Positions 1 to 12,700 of a stretch of DNA of 64,000 nucleotides are shown here, piece by piece. Positions within the stretch are counted from its first letter, which is position 1, and each line of letters begins with the position of its first letter. The notes under the pieces were generated by a model. It made no database searches. It was not told the origin of the DNA and saw nothing but the letters and a program-made list of their open reading frames with translations. The DNA lies in contig JAVKOQ010000179.1 of assembly GCA_031835245.1 (NCBI GenBank), positions 45,437 through 109,436 on the forward strand, given 5' to 3'. The position numbers and the translations under genes were made by a program. The DNA is from Balamuthia mandrillaris (taxonomy: Eukaryota > Discosea > Longamoebia > Balamuthiidae).

Positions 1-279
<279 letters not shown>

Positions 280-310
280 TTTTCTTTTGAACACGTGCGA
301 AGAGGTTTAC

Positions 311-1605
311 CTCATCATCTTTGGATTTGTTCCTTGTAAGACCAACCAGCGGTTGACTTGACCGCAACAAACACGACGAACTGGATGGATGTTTCCAAAC
401 ACATGTTGGTATTCGTCCTGACAGGAGAAAAAACAGTTAGTAGGATCGAGATACAAAGAATAGAGAAAGAAATAACCATGGCTTCGTTTCTTGGCAACTG
501 CAACAAGAGTTTCGTCAGGAATTGAGGCTGGCACCACCAACACGGAAGGGTACGTAGGGGCGATCACATACTGCTTATTCACGCTGGTCAGCCTCCAAAA
601 TCGCGAGGAGGTCAGACCCAACCGCTTGTACTCCTCTTTGGCGTTATAGATGGTCCACCCGTTGAACTTGGAGATATAACTGGGCGTATAGTGGAAGCAA
701 AAGAGGGAGGATGCACGCGCAGGAAAGACCGCAGCGAGGAGGTTCTCGTAAAAGGATTGGAACTGATTTTGCCCACCTCCGGATTTGGTGGGGTGAGTGT
801 TAAAGTGGAAACGTTCATGTCGTATGTCCTTGCAGATGAGTTCAATACAGAGGGAGGATAATGGATCTTCCTTGTCTTTCTTCTTCTTGATTCTTTGGAT
901 TGTGGTCAATGGAATGAATGCTTGCTGTATGAAAGTAGAGAATGAGAGCAAGGACAACAGAAGTGCAGAGAGAGAGGGAGGGAGAGGGAGAGGGAGAGAG
1001 AGGGAGAGAGAGGGGGCGCGCGAAGTTTTGAAGTAATAGAAAAGACAACACAACAAAACAAAACAACCGTTTAACGAAATTACCTGCGGTACGGTGGAGG
1101 GCTGATCCGCAATGACCACCAGCTGAAAGTTGGTCAGAAAGAGGGTATAGAAGGCCAGCGACATCGACGCTCGCTTGGAGTTCCTCCTACTGGAGCGTGG
1201 GGCAGCGCCACCCCCTTGTTCTTGCTGCTGCTGTTGCGATGGCGGTTTGGCGCGAGTGGAGGTCCACCGCACGTCCTGAAAGTAGCCCTGGATCTGTTCT
1301 CCCGGCAGCAAATACGACTTGCAGCGAGTCTTTTTTTTTTTCGTCAAGAGATTCTTTTTGTAAAAAGAAAAAGAAAAGAAGAAAACGAAAAAGCAAAAAA
1401 GAAGAGAGAGAGAGAGAGAGAGAGAAATGATGGAAGGAAAGAAACGAACGACTGGGTCGGATAACTCTCGAATGGTGAGCGCAGCTCCGAACGAGCTGCT
1501 GCTGCTGCTGCGTGACCTGCCGTCCGTTGCCCTTTCACGCTCTTCCTCCGAGTGAGAGGCCGAAGAGGAGGACCCCTTGCGAGCTGCCTTCTGCCTGCCC
1601 TCCAT
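311..1605 (-). CDS. Myotubularin-family phosphoinositide phosphatase, N-terminal part (partial)
   Basis: Myotubularins remove the 3-phosphate of PI3P and PI(3,5)P2 on endosomes, or regulate active partners when catalytically dead. Only the N-terminal part is in the window; the gene continues past the left edge, so the catalytic CX5R loop cannot be checked. Exons on the minus strand: 1605 to about 1456, 1329-1084, 924-477, 417-311. Exons 2-4 join in phase; the exon 1 donor is uncertain. Seen: a basic, Ser-rich start; a GRAM-type region with LPGEQIQ and a Gln-rich insert; FNGWTIYNAKEEYKRLG; WRLTSVNKQY; TYPSVLVVPASIPDE; then, across the last junction, GRIPTCVWKHP and SSQPLVG. These correspond to the PH-GRAM and entry to the phosphatase domain of the family. 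The start faces the WD40 gene's ATG across 261 bases. Family call is firm; subfamily (active versus pseudo-phosphatase) is open. Confidence 0.85.
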
Positions 1606-1866
1606 TCCCGTCGGCTCGACCCGGTTTGTTTTTTTTTTTTCTTTCTTCACTTTTTTTTTTTTAATCGTTTTTTTTTTGTTTTGGAGAAGAAACCTTTTCA
1701 CCTTTTTAGGTAATAAAACCTTTTTAAGGCATAAAGGCTGCACTAAAACTGCACGATTATTGTAGAATATGAGCACGATAATAATTCCTTGCACAGATGG
1801 TGCTGTGTTTCTGTACGATTTGTGCAAAAGGAACGTGTAGCACAGAAAAAAGAGTAGCAAGAAACG
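1606..1866. promoter_or_regulatory. Shared divergent promoter gap, myotubularin / WD40 gene
   Basis: This 261-base gap separates two head-to-head start codons. It contains long T runs on its left half (1628-1680) and no clear TATA box on either side. Nothing else is recognisable. The layout suggests a bidirectional promoter, which is an inference from spacing only. Confidence 0.45.
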
Positions 1867-2103
1867 ATGGAAGAGCTGTTGGCTGGGTACGGCCAAGAGG
1901 GAGAAGAGAATGAAAGAGAGGAGGAGGAGGCAGACCGACCGGCTGAAGAAGGTCCTCCCCGTGACGCAACAACAACGCCCTCCCCAGCCGCAAAGAGAGG
2001 CCTCGCTTCCCAGCAGATGATCAAGTCGACAGGCGCCACCACGGCCCCTCCCGTTCGGCCCTACGTCTCCAAACGACAACGCCTCTCTACTCCTTCTTCT
2101 TCT

Positions 2104-2138
<35 letters not shown>

Positions 2139-3832
2139 TTCTTCTGCTTCTGCTTATTCTTCGTCTGGCCCCTCCTCCTCTTCTTCTGCTCTCTCGGTTG
2201 ACGTGAGTGTGGAAGCACTTCCCATAAGGCTTCGACGGCTGGTCGGCTCTTGTGCTTCTTCTTCTTCTGAGGAGGAGCAATGGAGGAGGAAGAAGAGGGC
2301 GCAGCATCGCACGAAACTGCCCAACAAGACCTCTCCTTCGCTCTTGTTGCGCCAACATGGTGCCGCCGTGAACGTCTTACGCTGGTCCAACCTGAATGGT
2401 TTGTGGGTTCTTTCTTTCTTTCTTTCTTTCTTCCTTCCTTCCTTTCTTGTAGTTTCTTTCTTTCTTTTCGTTTCTTTCTTTCTTCCTTTCTTTCTTGTCG
2501 TTCCTTTCTTTCTTTCTCATTTTTACGTTCTTTTCATCCCCTACAAAACAACAAACAAACAAAGGAGGGTATTTGGCCTCTGCATCCATGGATGGCACGG
2601 TGCGTTTATGGGATGTCTTTCGAGCCAACAAAGCGGAGCAGCGCCCATGCAAGAGCGTTGTTATAGCCAGCCATGAAGCTGGCGTGAGGGACATTCAATG
2701 GAGTCATGATAATAGCCATATGTTATCGGGTGGCTTCGACAAACATGTTTTACTGACGGACGTGCAGACAGGCCAGCTTGTTCAGGTTTGTGTCTGTTGT
2801 TCTGTTTCGCTGTGTCGAGTGTCTACGAACTTCTCTCTCCTTCTCTCTCTCTCTCCTTTCTTTCTTCGTTCACTTACATTACTTCTCTCTCTCACACACA
2901 TTAGACTATCAAACATGAGGAATTTATCACAGGTTGTTATCATTTCTTAATCACCCTTCTTTTGTTCTTCTTCATCCTTGCTTACTTCTTTCCATTTCTC
3001 TCAGCATTACGTTACCATCCATCAACGGATGAGAGCAACCTGTTCCTGTGCGGAGGTGCCAAGTCAGGACTCTTTTGTTGGGATCTGCGAACCACCAAGA
3101 TGGCCATTCGCTATAAAGGCATTGTGGGCCAGGTTCAGAGCCTGGAGTTCATCAAAGAAGGTGAGCAGTTCGTGTCCAGTGCTGACGTGCTCAAACGCAA
3201 CTCCGCTGATAAGGGCATCATGGTTTGGGATTTCAAAGCTGTATGTCTTCTCTTCTTTCTTCGCCTTCCCTTTTTGTTCTCTTTCTCCTATCATTTCTTA
3301 CGTTTACATTATAAGGGAGTGGTGATCTCCAATCAAGTCTATCAAGAAGTGTATACATGCCCATGGCTGCGAGCTCATCCAGATGGGGCGAGCTTCATTG
3401 CTCAATCCAACGCTGGGTACATCACCATCTTCTCCACTCAACCGCCATTTAAGCTCAACAAAAGAAAGGTAACAAAAACGTTTAAAGAAATTGAATAACA
3501 GAAAGAGAAAAAGAAGAGCGGGGAGGAGAGTGAGCGAGTGCGAGAGAATGAAGCGATCTGACTATTTCACAAAAAAGCGCTTTGAAGGTCATCAAGTAGC
3601 AGGTTATCGGATCACCTGTGACATAAGCCCAGATGGAATGTTGGTTGCATCGGGATCGACAGATGGCAAAGTTTATTTCTACGATTGGAAGTCATCTGCT
3701 TTAGTGAAGGTCTTGGCGCAGCCATTCAGCAACACTGCCAACACGGTATGTACTGGCGTTGTCTTTCACCCTTTGTTGCCACGCTGCCTGGCTGCATCTG
3801 GTTGGAATGGTTCCATCTCCATTTTCGAGTAA
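1867..3832 (+). CDS. WD40-repeat protein, WDR25/PRP17(CDC40)-like
   Basis: Exons 1867-2398, 2565-2785, 2905-2932, 3005-3240, 3316-3468 and 3578-3832 join in phase to 474 codons plus stop; one exon is only 28 bases. The first ~175 residues are acidic and Ser-rich, including a Ser run encoded by TCT repeats, and have no recognisable fold. From residue ~170 there are WD40 blades: GYLASASMDGTVRLWD, HDNSHMLSGGFDKHV, FLCGGAKSGLFCWDLR, FVSSADVL...IMVWDF, and a last blade MLVASGSTDGKVYFYDW followed by a C-terminal blade ending in SISIFE. The closing RRFEGHQVAGYRITCDISPDG-like stretch fits WDR25 and the splicing factor PRP17 family. PRP17 acts in the second step of pre-mRNA splicing; WDR25 function is poorly known. 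A spliceosomal role would suit so intron-rich a genome, but that is inference. Intron 1 carries a CTTT tract. Confidence 0.85.
2399..2564 (+). repeat. CTTT-type tract filling intron 1 of the WD40 gene
   Basis: The first half of intron 1 is made of CTTT and CCTT repeats with the interruptions TTGTAGTTTC and TTGTCGTTCC. The interruption TTGTCG is shared with the tract at 1-279, about 2.1 kb away, which points to a common origin or repeated templating. The intron ends in a short A/C-rich stretch before its AG at 2563-2564. Confidence 0.85.
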
Positions 3833-4370
3833 AGGAAGAGAAAATAACGACGAGGAGAAAAGAACAACAAAAAAAAACCCAGAGAGTTCATCAAACGACT
3901 GAAATGACGGAGCATTTATTTATTGGGGGTATGTTCTCTCATCTCGGTCTGTCTCTCTTCTCTTTATCTCTCTTTCTTACTCTTCTCTTCGTTGTCAGCT
4001 CTTCACAGTTGTCTTCTACACAGGTAGCCAGTGATAGATTCTATCACTGATAGAAGAGAGAAGCGGAACAGCAACGGAATGGGAGACGATGAGAGTGAGA
4101 AGCAATCATGTAGGCACATTAATCCCGGTGAGTTCAACGAGAGATACTCCTCCATCCTCACCAGGCCTTCACACACATATCGGAGCGAGAGGCGGCGATG
4201 CCATGGAGGAAAGCGAAAGAGGCGATCGAACCACACAAAACAAAGGGAAAAAAAAAAAACGTGATCGCTGTAGATATGAGAGAGGATAAGAGCGAGGATA
4301 AGAGCGAAATCGCAGCGGACAGGAGCGTAGATAAGAGAGCGGATAAGAAAGAAATCGGAGATCTTTGGTG

Positions 4371-4378
4371 TGACGTCA
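4371..4378. promoter_or_regulatory. CRE-like palindrome TGACGTCA
   Basis: This perfect 8-base bZIP (CREB/ATF-type) consensus lies 371 bases upstream of the lyase ATG in the context GGTGTGACGTCA. The same GGTGTGACGTCA occurs at 60250-60261 between WAPL and VWA8. It is a consensus match only; no factor is shown. Confidence 0.5.
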
Positions 4379-4714
4379 CCTTTACAGAGATCGGCTGACA
4401 TCATCCCGAGATCTGGCGCAATTCTCCGCGGAAGAAGCGAATAACAAGAGCATTGTAACAAGGCAAAAAGTGTCCGAAACCCGCCTTGAAAGTGGTTCGT
4501 TATCGCGTCCCTTCATCTCCATGGGGTGTCGACAGACATTAATCCACGAAGAAGAAAGATAAAGGGGGTTTCATTTTTGCTGCGTTTCCGTTCGTCCTCC
4601 AACTTCCTGCCCAACTATAACGTGACACGGTTTGAACCTCGCTTTCTTTCTTTCTTTCTTTTTTGTCTTTTTTTTTTGAATTCCAAACAAATCCCGTTTC
4701 TCATCCCTTTCCAT

Positions 4715-4722
4715 TATAAAAG
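4715..4722 (+). promoter_or_regulatory. TATA box of the sphingosine-1-phosphate lyase gene
   Basis: TATAAAAG lies 34 bases before the ATG at 4749. If initiation occurs the usual 25-30 bases downstream, the 5' leader would be only a few bases long. The match is clean and stands in an otherwise T-rich stretch. Confidence 0.6.
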
Positions 4723-4748
4723 GCGGTTCCAAGCAGACTCATCCGACC

Positions 4749-6629
4749 ATGTCTGACTTGATCGCACGTCCCTACACCCAACTCACCCAACTGGTGGAGG
4801 CCAGGCCGTGGCTGCGCACCATCCGCAACGTGGTGTTCTACGTGGTGGTTCTTCGCCTCGGCCTCAGCTTCTTCTGGCGGCTGTACGACTGCGGCCCGCG
4901 CCGCCTGCTCAGGGACCTCAAGAAGTACCTCCTCCTCACCTTCTTCACGCAGGTCAAACGGTTGCCCCTCATCAAAGGGACCATCCAGGGAGAGATCTCA
5001 AAGAACATGGACCAGGTGCGGAAGAGCCTCATCCCGCAGCTGCCGGAGGGCCTGCCGGTCTATAACGAGCTGCCCAAGGAGGGGCTCACCCCTGAGGAGA
5101 TCGAGGAGCAGCTCAGCATTATGAAGGGCATGGGCAAGCACCACTGGCAGGAGGGCAAGATTTCCGGCGCGGTTCGTTTATTGTTTTTATCTCTCTGCTT
5201 ATTCTTATTCTTCTTGCTTCTTGTCGTTGTTGTCTTGTCTTGTTTTGGTTCTTGTTGTTCTTCTTTCTTCTTTCTTCTTTCTTCTTTCTTCGTTCTTCCG
5301 CTTCTTTTCTTATATCCTGTTCCACCCGGCATGACTTTGCACATGTAGGTATACCACGGCGGAGAGGACATCACAAAGATCTCAGTACGAGCCTACGAGA
5401 TGTTCACATGGAGTAACCCACTGCACCCGGACGTCTTCCCTGGTGTGCGCAAGATGGAGGCAGAGGTGATCGCCATGGTCGTCAAGATGTTCAACGGCAG
5501 CGAGGAGGCCTGCGGCACCACCACCAGCGGCGGCACGGAGAGCATCCTCATGGCCTGCCGCGCCTATAGGGAGTGGGGTAAGGCCGTAAAGGGCATCACC
5601 AAGCCGGAGATCGTGGTCCCTTCCTCCGTGCACTGCGCCTTTGACAAGGCCTGCGACTACTTTGGCATCAAGCTCGTTCACGTACCCGTCTCCAAGAAGA
5701 CATGGAGTGCCGACATCGAGGCCATGCGTCGTGCCATCACCTCTAACACGGTGGCTCTTGTGGGCTCTGCCCCAAGCTTCCCTCACGGCACCATGGACGA
5801 CATTCAAGGGCTGGCCGCTCTAGCCCGGAGATACAATGTGGGACTGCATGTAGACAGCTGCCTGGGAGGCTTCTTGGTGCCTTTCATGGCCAAAGCGGGC
5901 TACCCTCTGCGTCCCTTTGACTTTAGAGTGCCCGGCGTGACCTCTATCTCCTGCGACACCCACAAGTACGGCTTTGCTCCCAAGGGCTCCTCCGTCATTC
6001 TCTACCGCAATAAGGAGCTGAGGAGCTTCCAGTACTTTGTGGCTCCCGACTGGCCAGGAGGCATCTACGCCTCCCCGACCATCGCCGGCAGCAGGCCCGG
6101 AGCCTTGATCGCCGCCTGCTGGGCCACCATGATGTCCGTCGGAGAAGAGGGCTACGTGCGTGCCACTAGGGAGGTCATTGCCAACACCAGAAAGATTGCC
6201 ACCGGCATCAAGAGCATTCCCGGCTTGAAGCTCCTTGGGGAGCCGCTGGTAAGCGTGGTGGCCTTCACCTCGGACCACTTTGACATCTACAGGTTGGGAG
6301 AGGAGATGAACCACAGAGGGTGGAATCTCAACAACCTGCAGTACCCTTCCAGCATTCACCTCTGCTTGACACCCGCCAACATGCATCGAGCGGATGACTT
6401 TGTGGCGGACCTTCAGAGCATTGCTGCTGAGCTCATGAAGAACCCTGCTGCGAGCAAGGCGCAAGGCGCTGGTGCTATCTATGGCATGTCACAGGCTGTG
6501 CCCGACCGTTCCATCATCGACCAAATTGCCCGAGGGTACATTGACGTTCTTTTTGAAAGCACGGCCTCCTCTGCTGGTTCCTCTTCTGCTGAAGACAGCA
6601 ACACTTCTAGAAAGGAGAGCAACAACTAA
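4749..6629 (+). CDS. SGPL1: Sphingosine-1-phosphate lyase
   Basis: PLP enzyme of the ER that cleaves sphingosine-1-phosphate to hexadecenal and phosphoethanolamine, the exit step of sphingolipid breakdown. Two exons, 4749-5171 and 5349-6629, join in phase to 566 residues, the same size as animal SGPL1 (about 568). A membrane segment lies at residues ~25-48 (VVFYVVVLRLGLSFFW), as expected for the ER-anchored enzyme. The PLP-decarboxylase fold follows, with TTSGGTESILMACRAYR, DSCLGGFLVPFM and the Schiff-base lysine in CDTHKYGFAPKG at about residue 347. The C-terminus is Ser-rich (SSAGSSSAEDS). The start is supported by the TATA box 34 bases upstream and the hydrophobic N-terminus. It is tail to tail with the VWA-eEF1A gene, 95 bases apart. 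The coding sequence is GC-richer than the surroundings, suggesting high expression. Confidence 0.97.
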
Positions 6630-6724
6630 AAACGCAAACTTTACAGACTTTGGTTCAATCTTTTTGTTCTTTCTTACATGTGCGTTTCGTTCCATTATCC
6701 TTCACGTTTTGTTATTTCTTCAAG

Positions 6725-9700
6725 CTATCGTCTTCCTCCTCTTTTGCCACGGGTAGCAGTGGCTTGCGAGAAGTAAGACTTGCCAGTGGCCAACCGTCCT
6801 TTTCCAGCGGCAGCTCTGCCCTTCCGTCCAAGCCCCGTTCCTCCTTTCTCCTCCTCCACGATCTCCTTCACAACACCAACCACCGCGGTCTGTCCTTGGT
6901 CCCTCATGAGGAAGCGTCCCAAGGGAGCCAGCTCCTGGAAGGTCTCCAAACAAACCGCTCGCCCTCCCTTTGGTCGCATGAGGCAGATGGCGGCCTCTCC
7001 CGTGCGAACCTTTTGGGGCTTCTCCTCCACCACTTTGCCAGTCCTCTTGTCCAGCTTTTGCAGCAGCTCCTCCACTCGGCAGGGAAAGGAGGCGGTGTGG
7101 CAGTAGAGTTGAGGGCAGAAGCCAGCGCTGATGCCGTTGCTGTGGTTGAGGACGAGGATCTGAGCGATGAAGGCCTTGACGGCACGAACGGGTCGGTCGT
7201 TGGCATGGCAGGCCACCAACCCTCGGTAGACGTGCTCCTTGTAGGGCTCAGGACAGTTCTTGACCTTGAAGCCGATGAGGTCGCCCGGCAGCACCTCCGC
7301 TCGGTCCGTGTGATGGATCTGAATGCTGGTCGTCTGGGCGGTCAAGCCCTCGGGCATCAGCATTAAGGTGTCGTTCTGACGAAGGACACCGCTGGCCACA
7401 CGACCGATGGCCACCGTTCCAACACCCGTCACCTTGAAGGATTGGAGAATGGGGATGCGAAGCGGTTTGTCCACCGGACGAACGGGGAGGGAAAGGTTGT
7501 CCAGGGCCTCCACCAAGGTCGTGCCCTTGGCGCCGGTCATGCCGTTGGTCCAACCCTCGTACCAAGGCATGTTCTCGGAGGGATAGATGAGGTTGTCGCC
7601 GTGGTAGCCGCTGATAGGGATGAAGACCGTTCTCTTGTCCTGGACGCCTACCTGTCGGAGGAGGCGCTGGACCTCACCTACAATCTCCTCGAAGCGCTTC
7701 TGAGCGTAGCCGACCGTGTCCATCTTGTTGACCGCCACGATGAAGTTCCTGACTCCCATGGTGTAGGCCACGAGGGCCTCCTCTCTAGTCATGCCCCCTC
7801 TGGCTATGCCAGCCTCGAACTCCCCATCGGTAGCACTGATGACCAAGATGGCCACGTCCGCCATGGAGGCGCCCACCGTCATGTTCTTAATGAAAGAGCG
7901 ATGGCCGGGAGCATCCAGGAGATCCACGTCATAGTTAGGCGTCTCCACGCTCCAACAGCTGACCTCGATGGTTACGCCGAGCTCGCGCTCAGTGCGGAGC
8001 TTGTCCATGACCCAGGCGTACTTGGACATGGTGTTCTTTCCGGCGGCTCTCGCGTCCCTCTCGTACTTCTCCACTATTCTCTTGTCCACAAAGCCCAACT
8101 CGGTGATGAGATGGCCAGAGGTGGTCGACTTGCCAGAGTCCACGTTGCCGATGATGACCACGGAGATGCGAGGCTTTCCGGTGACGCTTCTTGCTATTTG
8201 CTTGGCCACTGTGTAATGCTCGTCCAAGAGACGAGCGACCTCGGGGCGTGGAGGCACGAATGCTGCGTACGCTTTGTTGCGCCACTCTTTGGCTGCATTG
8301 TACTCTGCCAATTGAGTCTGGTTATAGAACAACGGGTCAGTCGATGTGAACAGACAGAAACAAGAAAAAAGCAAAGGAAGAAGAAGAAAAAAGAAAAGAT
8401 AAAGATAAAGAAGAGAACGTACAGTATTAAGCGTTTCAATGAGCTGATTTGTAGGATCCAACAAAGCACGCACCACGTCGTAATCCAGTCTAAACAGGCC
8501 ATAGCCATTGGAGGGACGTCCCTTCCAATGCCACAGCTTAAACACCGGCAACATCAGTTGCTTCCAGAACCTCTGCCAAAGGACGCGCCCGTCCTCTTTG
8601 TTCTTAAGGTCCAAGGTATGACCTTTGCCGGTCATCGTGTCCCTCACAAAGAGATTGTTGTTGCTGAGGTTGACCTGCAAGGTGCAGTGCTGCTCCGTCT
8701 CTTCATCCACCCAGGAGAGCAACGTGTGAGCAAAAGGCTCCTTGTGTTGGCGAAGCGGCTCCAAGCGAGTGATAACATGCTGCTCGAACTCGTTGGGAGA
8801 GCGAAAGGCTGCAAAGCTCTCTTTCAGTTTATCGATGGGATAGGTGGCGATGCAATGCCACACGAAGAACTGCCTTTGGAGGGTCCTCCAGCAGAAGGAT
8901 GCAGGGAAGGCCAGGCGCGTCTTCCTTTGTACCAGTTCGAAGAAGGTGGAGACGAGGAAAGGGAGCATGCCCTCTTTGGAGAGGAAGAGCAGGACTCGGG
9001 ATTGTTGTTCTTCCTCCGAGACATCATCATCGTTGAGCAACACCAACTGGCCCAACTCCTGCGCAATACGAAGTGCATCTTCTGGAATCTCTGCTTTGTT
9101 TTCTTCCTCCTCTTCTTCCTCCTCTTCTCCCCCTTCTTTCTTCTTTTCTGCTTCATCAGAAGAAGCAGCAGAAGATGAAGCAGCAGAAGAGGATGGTGAT
9201 GTTAGCTTGACCAAGTTACGCACCAACTGCCTCAACCACTTGCGAAGCACCATCTGCTCCGCCAACAGCTTCTCCGACAACCCCCTTTGCTGCGGGGGAG
9301 CAGCTGCTCCCTTCTTTACCTCCACTTTGCCCAACAACAGCTTGCAGGACCTGTAAAGACTGACCCTCTGGAGGGCCTCCAGCTTGGCCGCTGCCGGGAA
9401 CTCTCCATCGAGCAAGGCGTAGGCAAAGGCCTTGACCGGCATGTACTTTCCAGGAGAGTCGGCCTGTTTGAGGACGCTCCTGCCGTTCACAAGTTTCAGG
9501 ACAAGTCCCATGGCGTCGTGGTACTTGGGCAGGGTCTTGGGGTTATCTATCCAGCAGGCCAAGGTGGCCAGGATCTCGGCCATGCGGCTGACGTCCATGC
9601 CTGTGGGTGGCCTCTTCTTCATGTGCATCAGCAGGAAGCCGATGTAGAGGTTGCCCGTCTCCGTGAGAGGAGCCATCGGCGTGCCGGTCACGAACTCGCT

Positions 9701-12700
9701 CAGCAGGCCGGGGAGCAGGTTGGAGAGAACCAGGTTGGAGAGAGGCTCGGGGGCGATGGGCAGGGCAAAGTTAGCCGAGGAGAAGGTGCCTGGCACGCGA
9801 ACCAAGCTGTTCCCTTCCTTCTCTCCTTCTTTGTCGGCCAACCGCCAGAACAAACGAAAGTAGGCAAAGGAGGTGGCGTCCGAGCCTCCCTCCACAACAT
9901 GCATCATCTCCTTGGAGTTATAGATGAGGCCGGCAGACTGGTTAGGAGCAATGGTGTAGAGGAAGGCCGGCAGCGTGCTGTTCTCCTGGATAAGCTCCAG
10001 CATGGTGGAGAAGGAGAGGGGGTCGCAAAGCCGCTTGCAAGTCTCAGAGACGTCCTTGGAGAGCGCCACGACGGTGTGCCTGGCCACCACTCGCTCGGCA
10101 GGATAGATCTCTCCCAAGGTGAGGAGGCCGCTTCGCTCTCTCATCTCGGAGAGAGCGGTTCTGCCTCCGCCGACCAAACGATAGCGAACGCAAGAGAGGA
10201 GCTCTTCTGGGTTATTCTTGTTGTGGGTGATAACTTCCTCCACAAGCTCTGCCTTGGGGAAGAGCTTGCCCTTCTCCATCTCTTCCTTCAACAACCTCTG
10301 CAAGAGGGCAGCACGAGCCTCCGCCACGTCCTTGCCTTCCATGATGAGCAATGTGAGTGTGGTCTTGGGAGGTTCCTTTCCTTCCTCCTCTTCCTCCTCA
10401 TCCTCATCGCAAGCCAACAGGCAGACGCGATGAAGGAGGTCTCTGGCCCATGCTCCCCTCTGTGCTATCAGCCGCTCCACCTGTCGGTCCAGGGTGGACT
10501 GGGTGACAAAGCCATGGCCCAGCTGCACCTTCATGCTCTCCAACCCCGCCGCGATGGCCATCTGCTCCTTCGGGTTGAAGAACTCGGACTGCTTGGCCTG
10601 CGTCTTGTCGTAAGAGCCAGCCTCCGTGCGCAAGTACTGAGCCAACATTCTCTCGAGGGCTTTGGCCTGGGTGTCCACGCTCTCCAAGACCTTCTCCAGG
10701 AATGAGCGGAGGGCCACCTTGTTGCGAATGTGTTGAGCGAGGCTGATGATAGCCTCCATTCTTTGCTGCTTGAGCTGCTCCAAACGTTGGCTGGAGCGCT
10801 CCATGCCGCTGGGGCTGATGTCCTGGCCTATGGCAGAGAGGAGGCTCTCCAGTTGGGGCTCGAGGCTGAGAATCTTGGCCACGTGCGTGCTGACCTCTTC
10901 GGAAAGAACGCTGCTCTCGTGGCTCCTTAACCAATACTCTTTCCTCTTTCCTCCTTTGCCACAACGAAGAACAATGCCAGTCTTCTCTTCTGAAGAAGAA
11001 GCAGCGGAAGAAGGAGGAGCAACGATCTCTTCCATGAGGAATGACCAAGGAAGATGTCCTCTGGCGAAGAGAATGCCTTCCTTGGAGACAGCTGCCGGCA
11101 CGACGTGCTCGTTGCCCGTGCGAAGACCGTTGATGGTTAGCATGGTGTTGGTGCCGGAGGCCATCGCCGCCATCTCCCCTTTCAGTCTCTCGATGTCAGC
11201 CACCGCGTGAAAGTGTCCGTTGGAGGCCTCTCTCAAGGCCTTCAACAGCAGGGGATGAGCCTCACCAAAGTGGCAGACGTGAAACTCGAGGGAGCAGCCA
11301 CCACGGCGATCGCTGCTGTCCTCTTCGCTCTCATCCTGCAAGCGCTTGCAAGCTGTCTCCAAGTCGCCCACCATCTTCCTTTGGTACTCGGTCAGACCGG
11401 TGTGTGGGTCTTCCACGTTGAAGTAGTTGAACTTGGGGTCTGCCCTGTTGGAGGGAATGCGCAGCACTTGTTGCTTCGTGAGCGTGCTCTGCAGGTTGCT
11501 GGCGTTCTTGTTGATGGCGGAGTGGTCCAAGCAACGCGTCTCCTCGCCATCGGTCAAGAACCAGACCACCAGGTTGGAGATACGGTCTCGGCTCCTGAGC
11601 TCCTCCATTTGCTGAGCGATGGCAGCCAAGGCCGCCTCGATGTTGGTCCCTCCCGTCGCCACAAACACGCTCTCATTCGTCTTCTCTCTCAACATTCTCT
11701 CCATCTCCTCATCCTCCACAAACTCTTCTCCGCCCTCCATGTCGTCATCGTCCTCGTTCTCCTCTTCCTCTTCCTCTCCGCCTCCTTCCTTCTGCTTTTC
11801 TCCTTCTTTCTTGCCGTTCTTCTTGGAGGCATAAAACATGTCGGGAGTGAAGGTGATGGGGCGAGAGACGACGTTGTTCCAAACGAGGAGGGTCACCGGG
11901 ACGCCGTTCTTTAAAGCGGCCATGAAGAAGGGCGGGATGAGGTCTCTTGCCTTCTTGATGCTGCTATGAGGATGGTCGTTGGACTTGGGAGGGAGGTAGA
12001 TGCCCTTCTCATCGTGGTTCATCGAGGCACTGATGTCAAGACAGAAGATCACATGCGAGCTTCCTCCCTCCTCAGTGTTGCTTCTCAAGACCATTTGTTG
12101 TTCTTTCATCGAAGAGGAAGCATCGTCGGTCAACAGGTCGACAGTGGAGAAGAAATGGAGCTTCTTATCGGCCACCATCGGCACGAACAACAGCTGAGCC
12201 TGCTCGCACCACACCTGGTGCATGCGGGTGAACTGCTTGTGCCGCTCCATCTCCATCTCCGCCGTGTCTCTCTGCTTGAGCAGCGCTCTCTCTTGCTGCT
12301 GTTTACGCTCGGCCACGAGCTCGTTTGGGAGGAGCTTCGTCAGGGCCTCTGTCACGGCACGAAAGAGCTGTCGCTGACGGGCGACAACCGAGTCGTCGCC
12401 GCCGCCGAGGAGAATGTCCTCCAGGGTGTCAAACTGGCGGTCGCTCTCCTCCAAGTCCAAGAGTTGGGCGAGGGAGGTCACCCCCAGGGCGTTGCGGAGG
12501 GTGTCAAAGAGGCCCTCCACCTCCTCGCGGGTGGCGTCCGGCATGGAAAGGAGGTGCGCTTCGTTGGAAGGGAAGAGGACGGGCAGGAGTCGAGCCGTAT
12601 CAGTCTCCTTCGTGAGACTCGCCTCCTTCTCTTTCTCTTTTTCGGTTACATTGGTGGTTGTTGTGGTTGCGGTCTTCTTGGTTGCTCCTGTAGTGCTTGC

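Larger units (their letters stand above)
3833..4748. other. Intergenic region with inverted repeat, GATAAG cluster, CRE and TGTCGACA
   Basis: No convincing gene lies in these 916 bases. Visible elements: a near-palindrome AGTGATAGATTCTATCACT at about 4029-4047; an array of GATAAGAG-like words between 4284 and 4350; a full palindromic TGACGTCA at 4371-4378; TGTCGACA at 4527-4534; short CTTT repeats at 4640-4660; and a TATA box just before the lyase gene. Together they look like the upstream control region of the sphingosine-1-phosphate lyase gene. Binding proteins are not known from sequence. Confidence 0.6.

Noticed and set aside
307-2358. Single minus-strand frame of 683 codons across the myotubularin gene and into the WD40 gene
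   Set aside because: It reads through introns of pyrimidine-rich sequence and runs antisense into the WD40 exon. Homology supports the spliced model instead.
4029-4055. Resemblance to the bacterial tet operator
   Set aside because: CTATCAGTGATAGA is shared with tetO, but there is no TetR-like gene, vector sequence or prokaryotic context nearby; taken as a chance match within an inverted repeat.
7442-9178. Long plus-strand frames (up to 578 codons) opposite the VWA-eEF1A gene
   Set aside because: They are antisense shadows caused by the GC-rich codon bias of the real gene; none has domain sequence.
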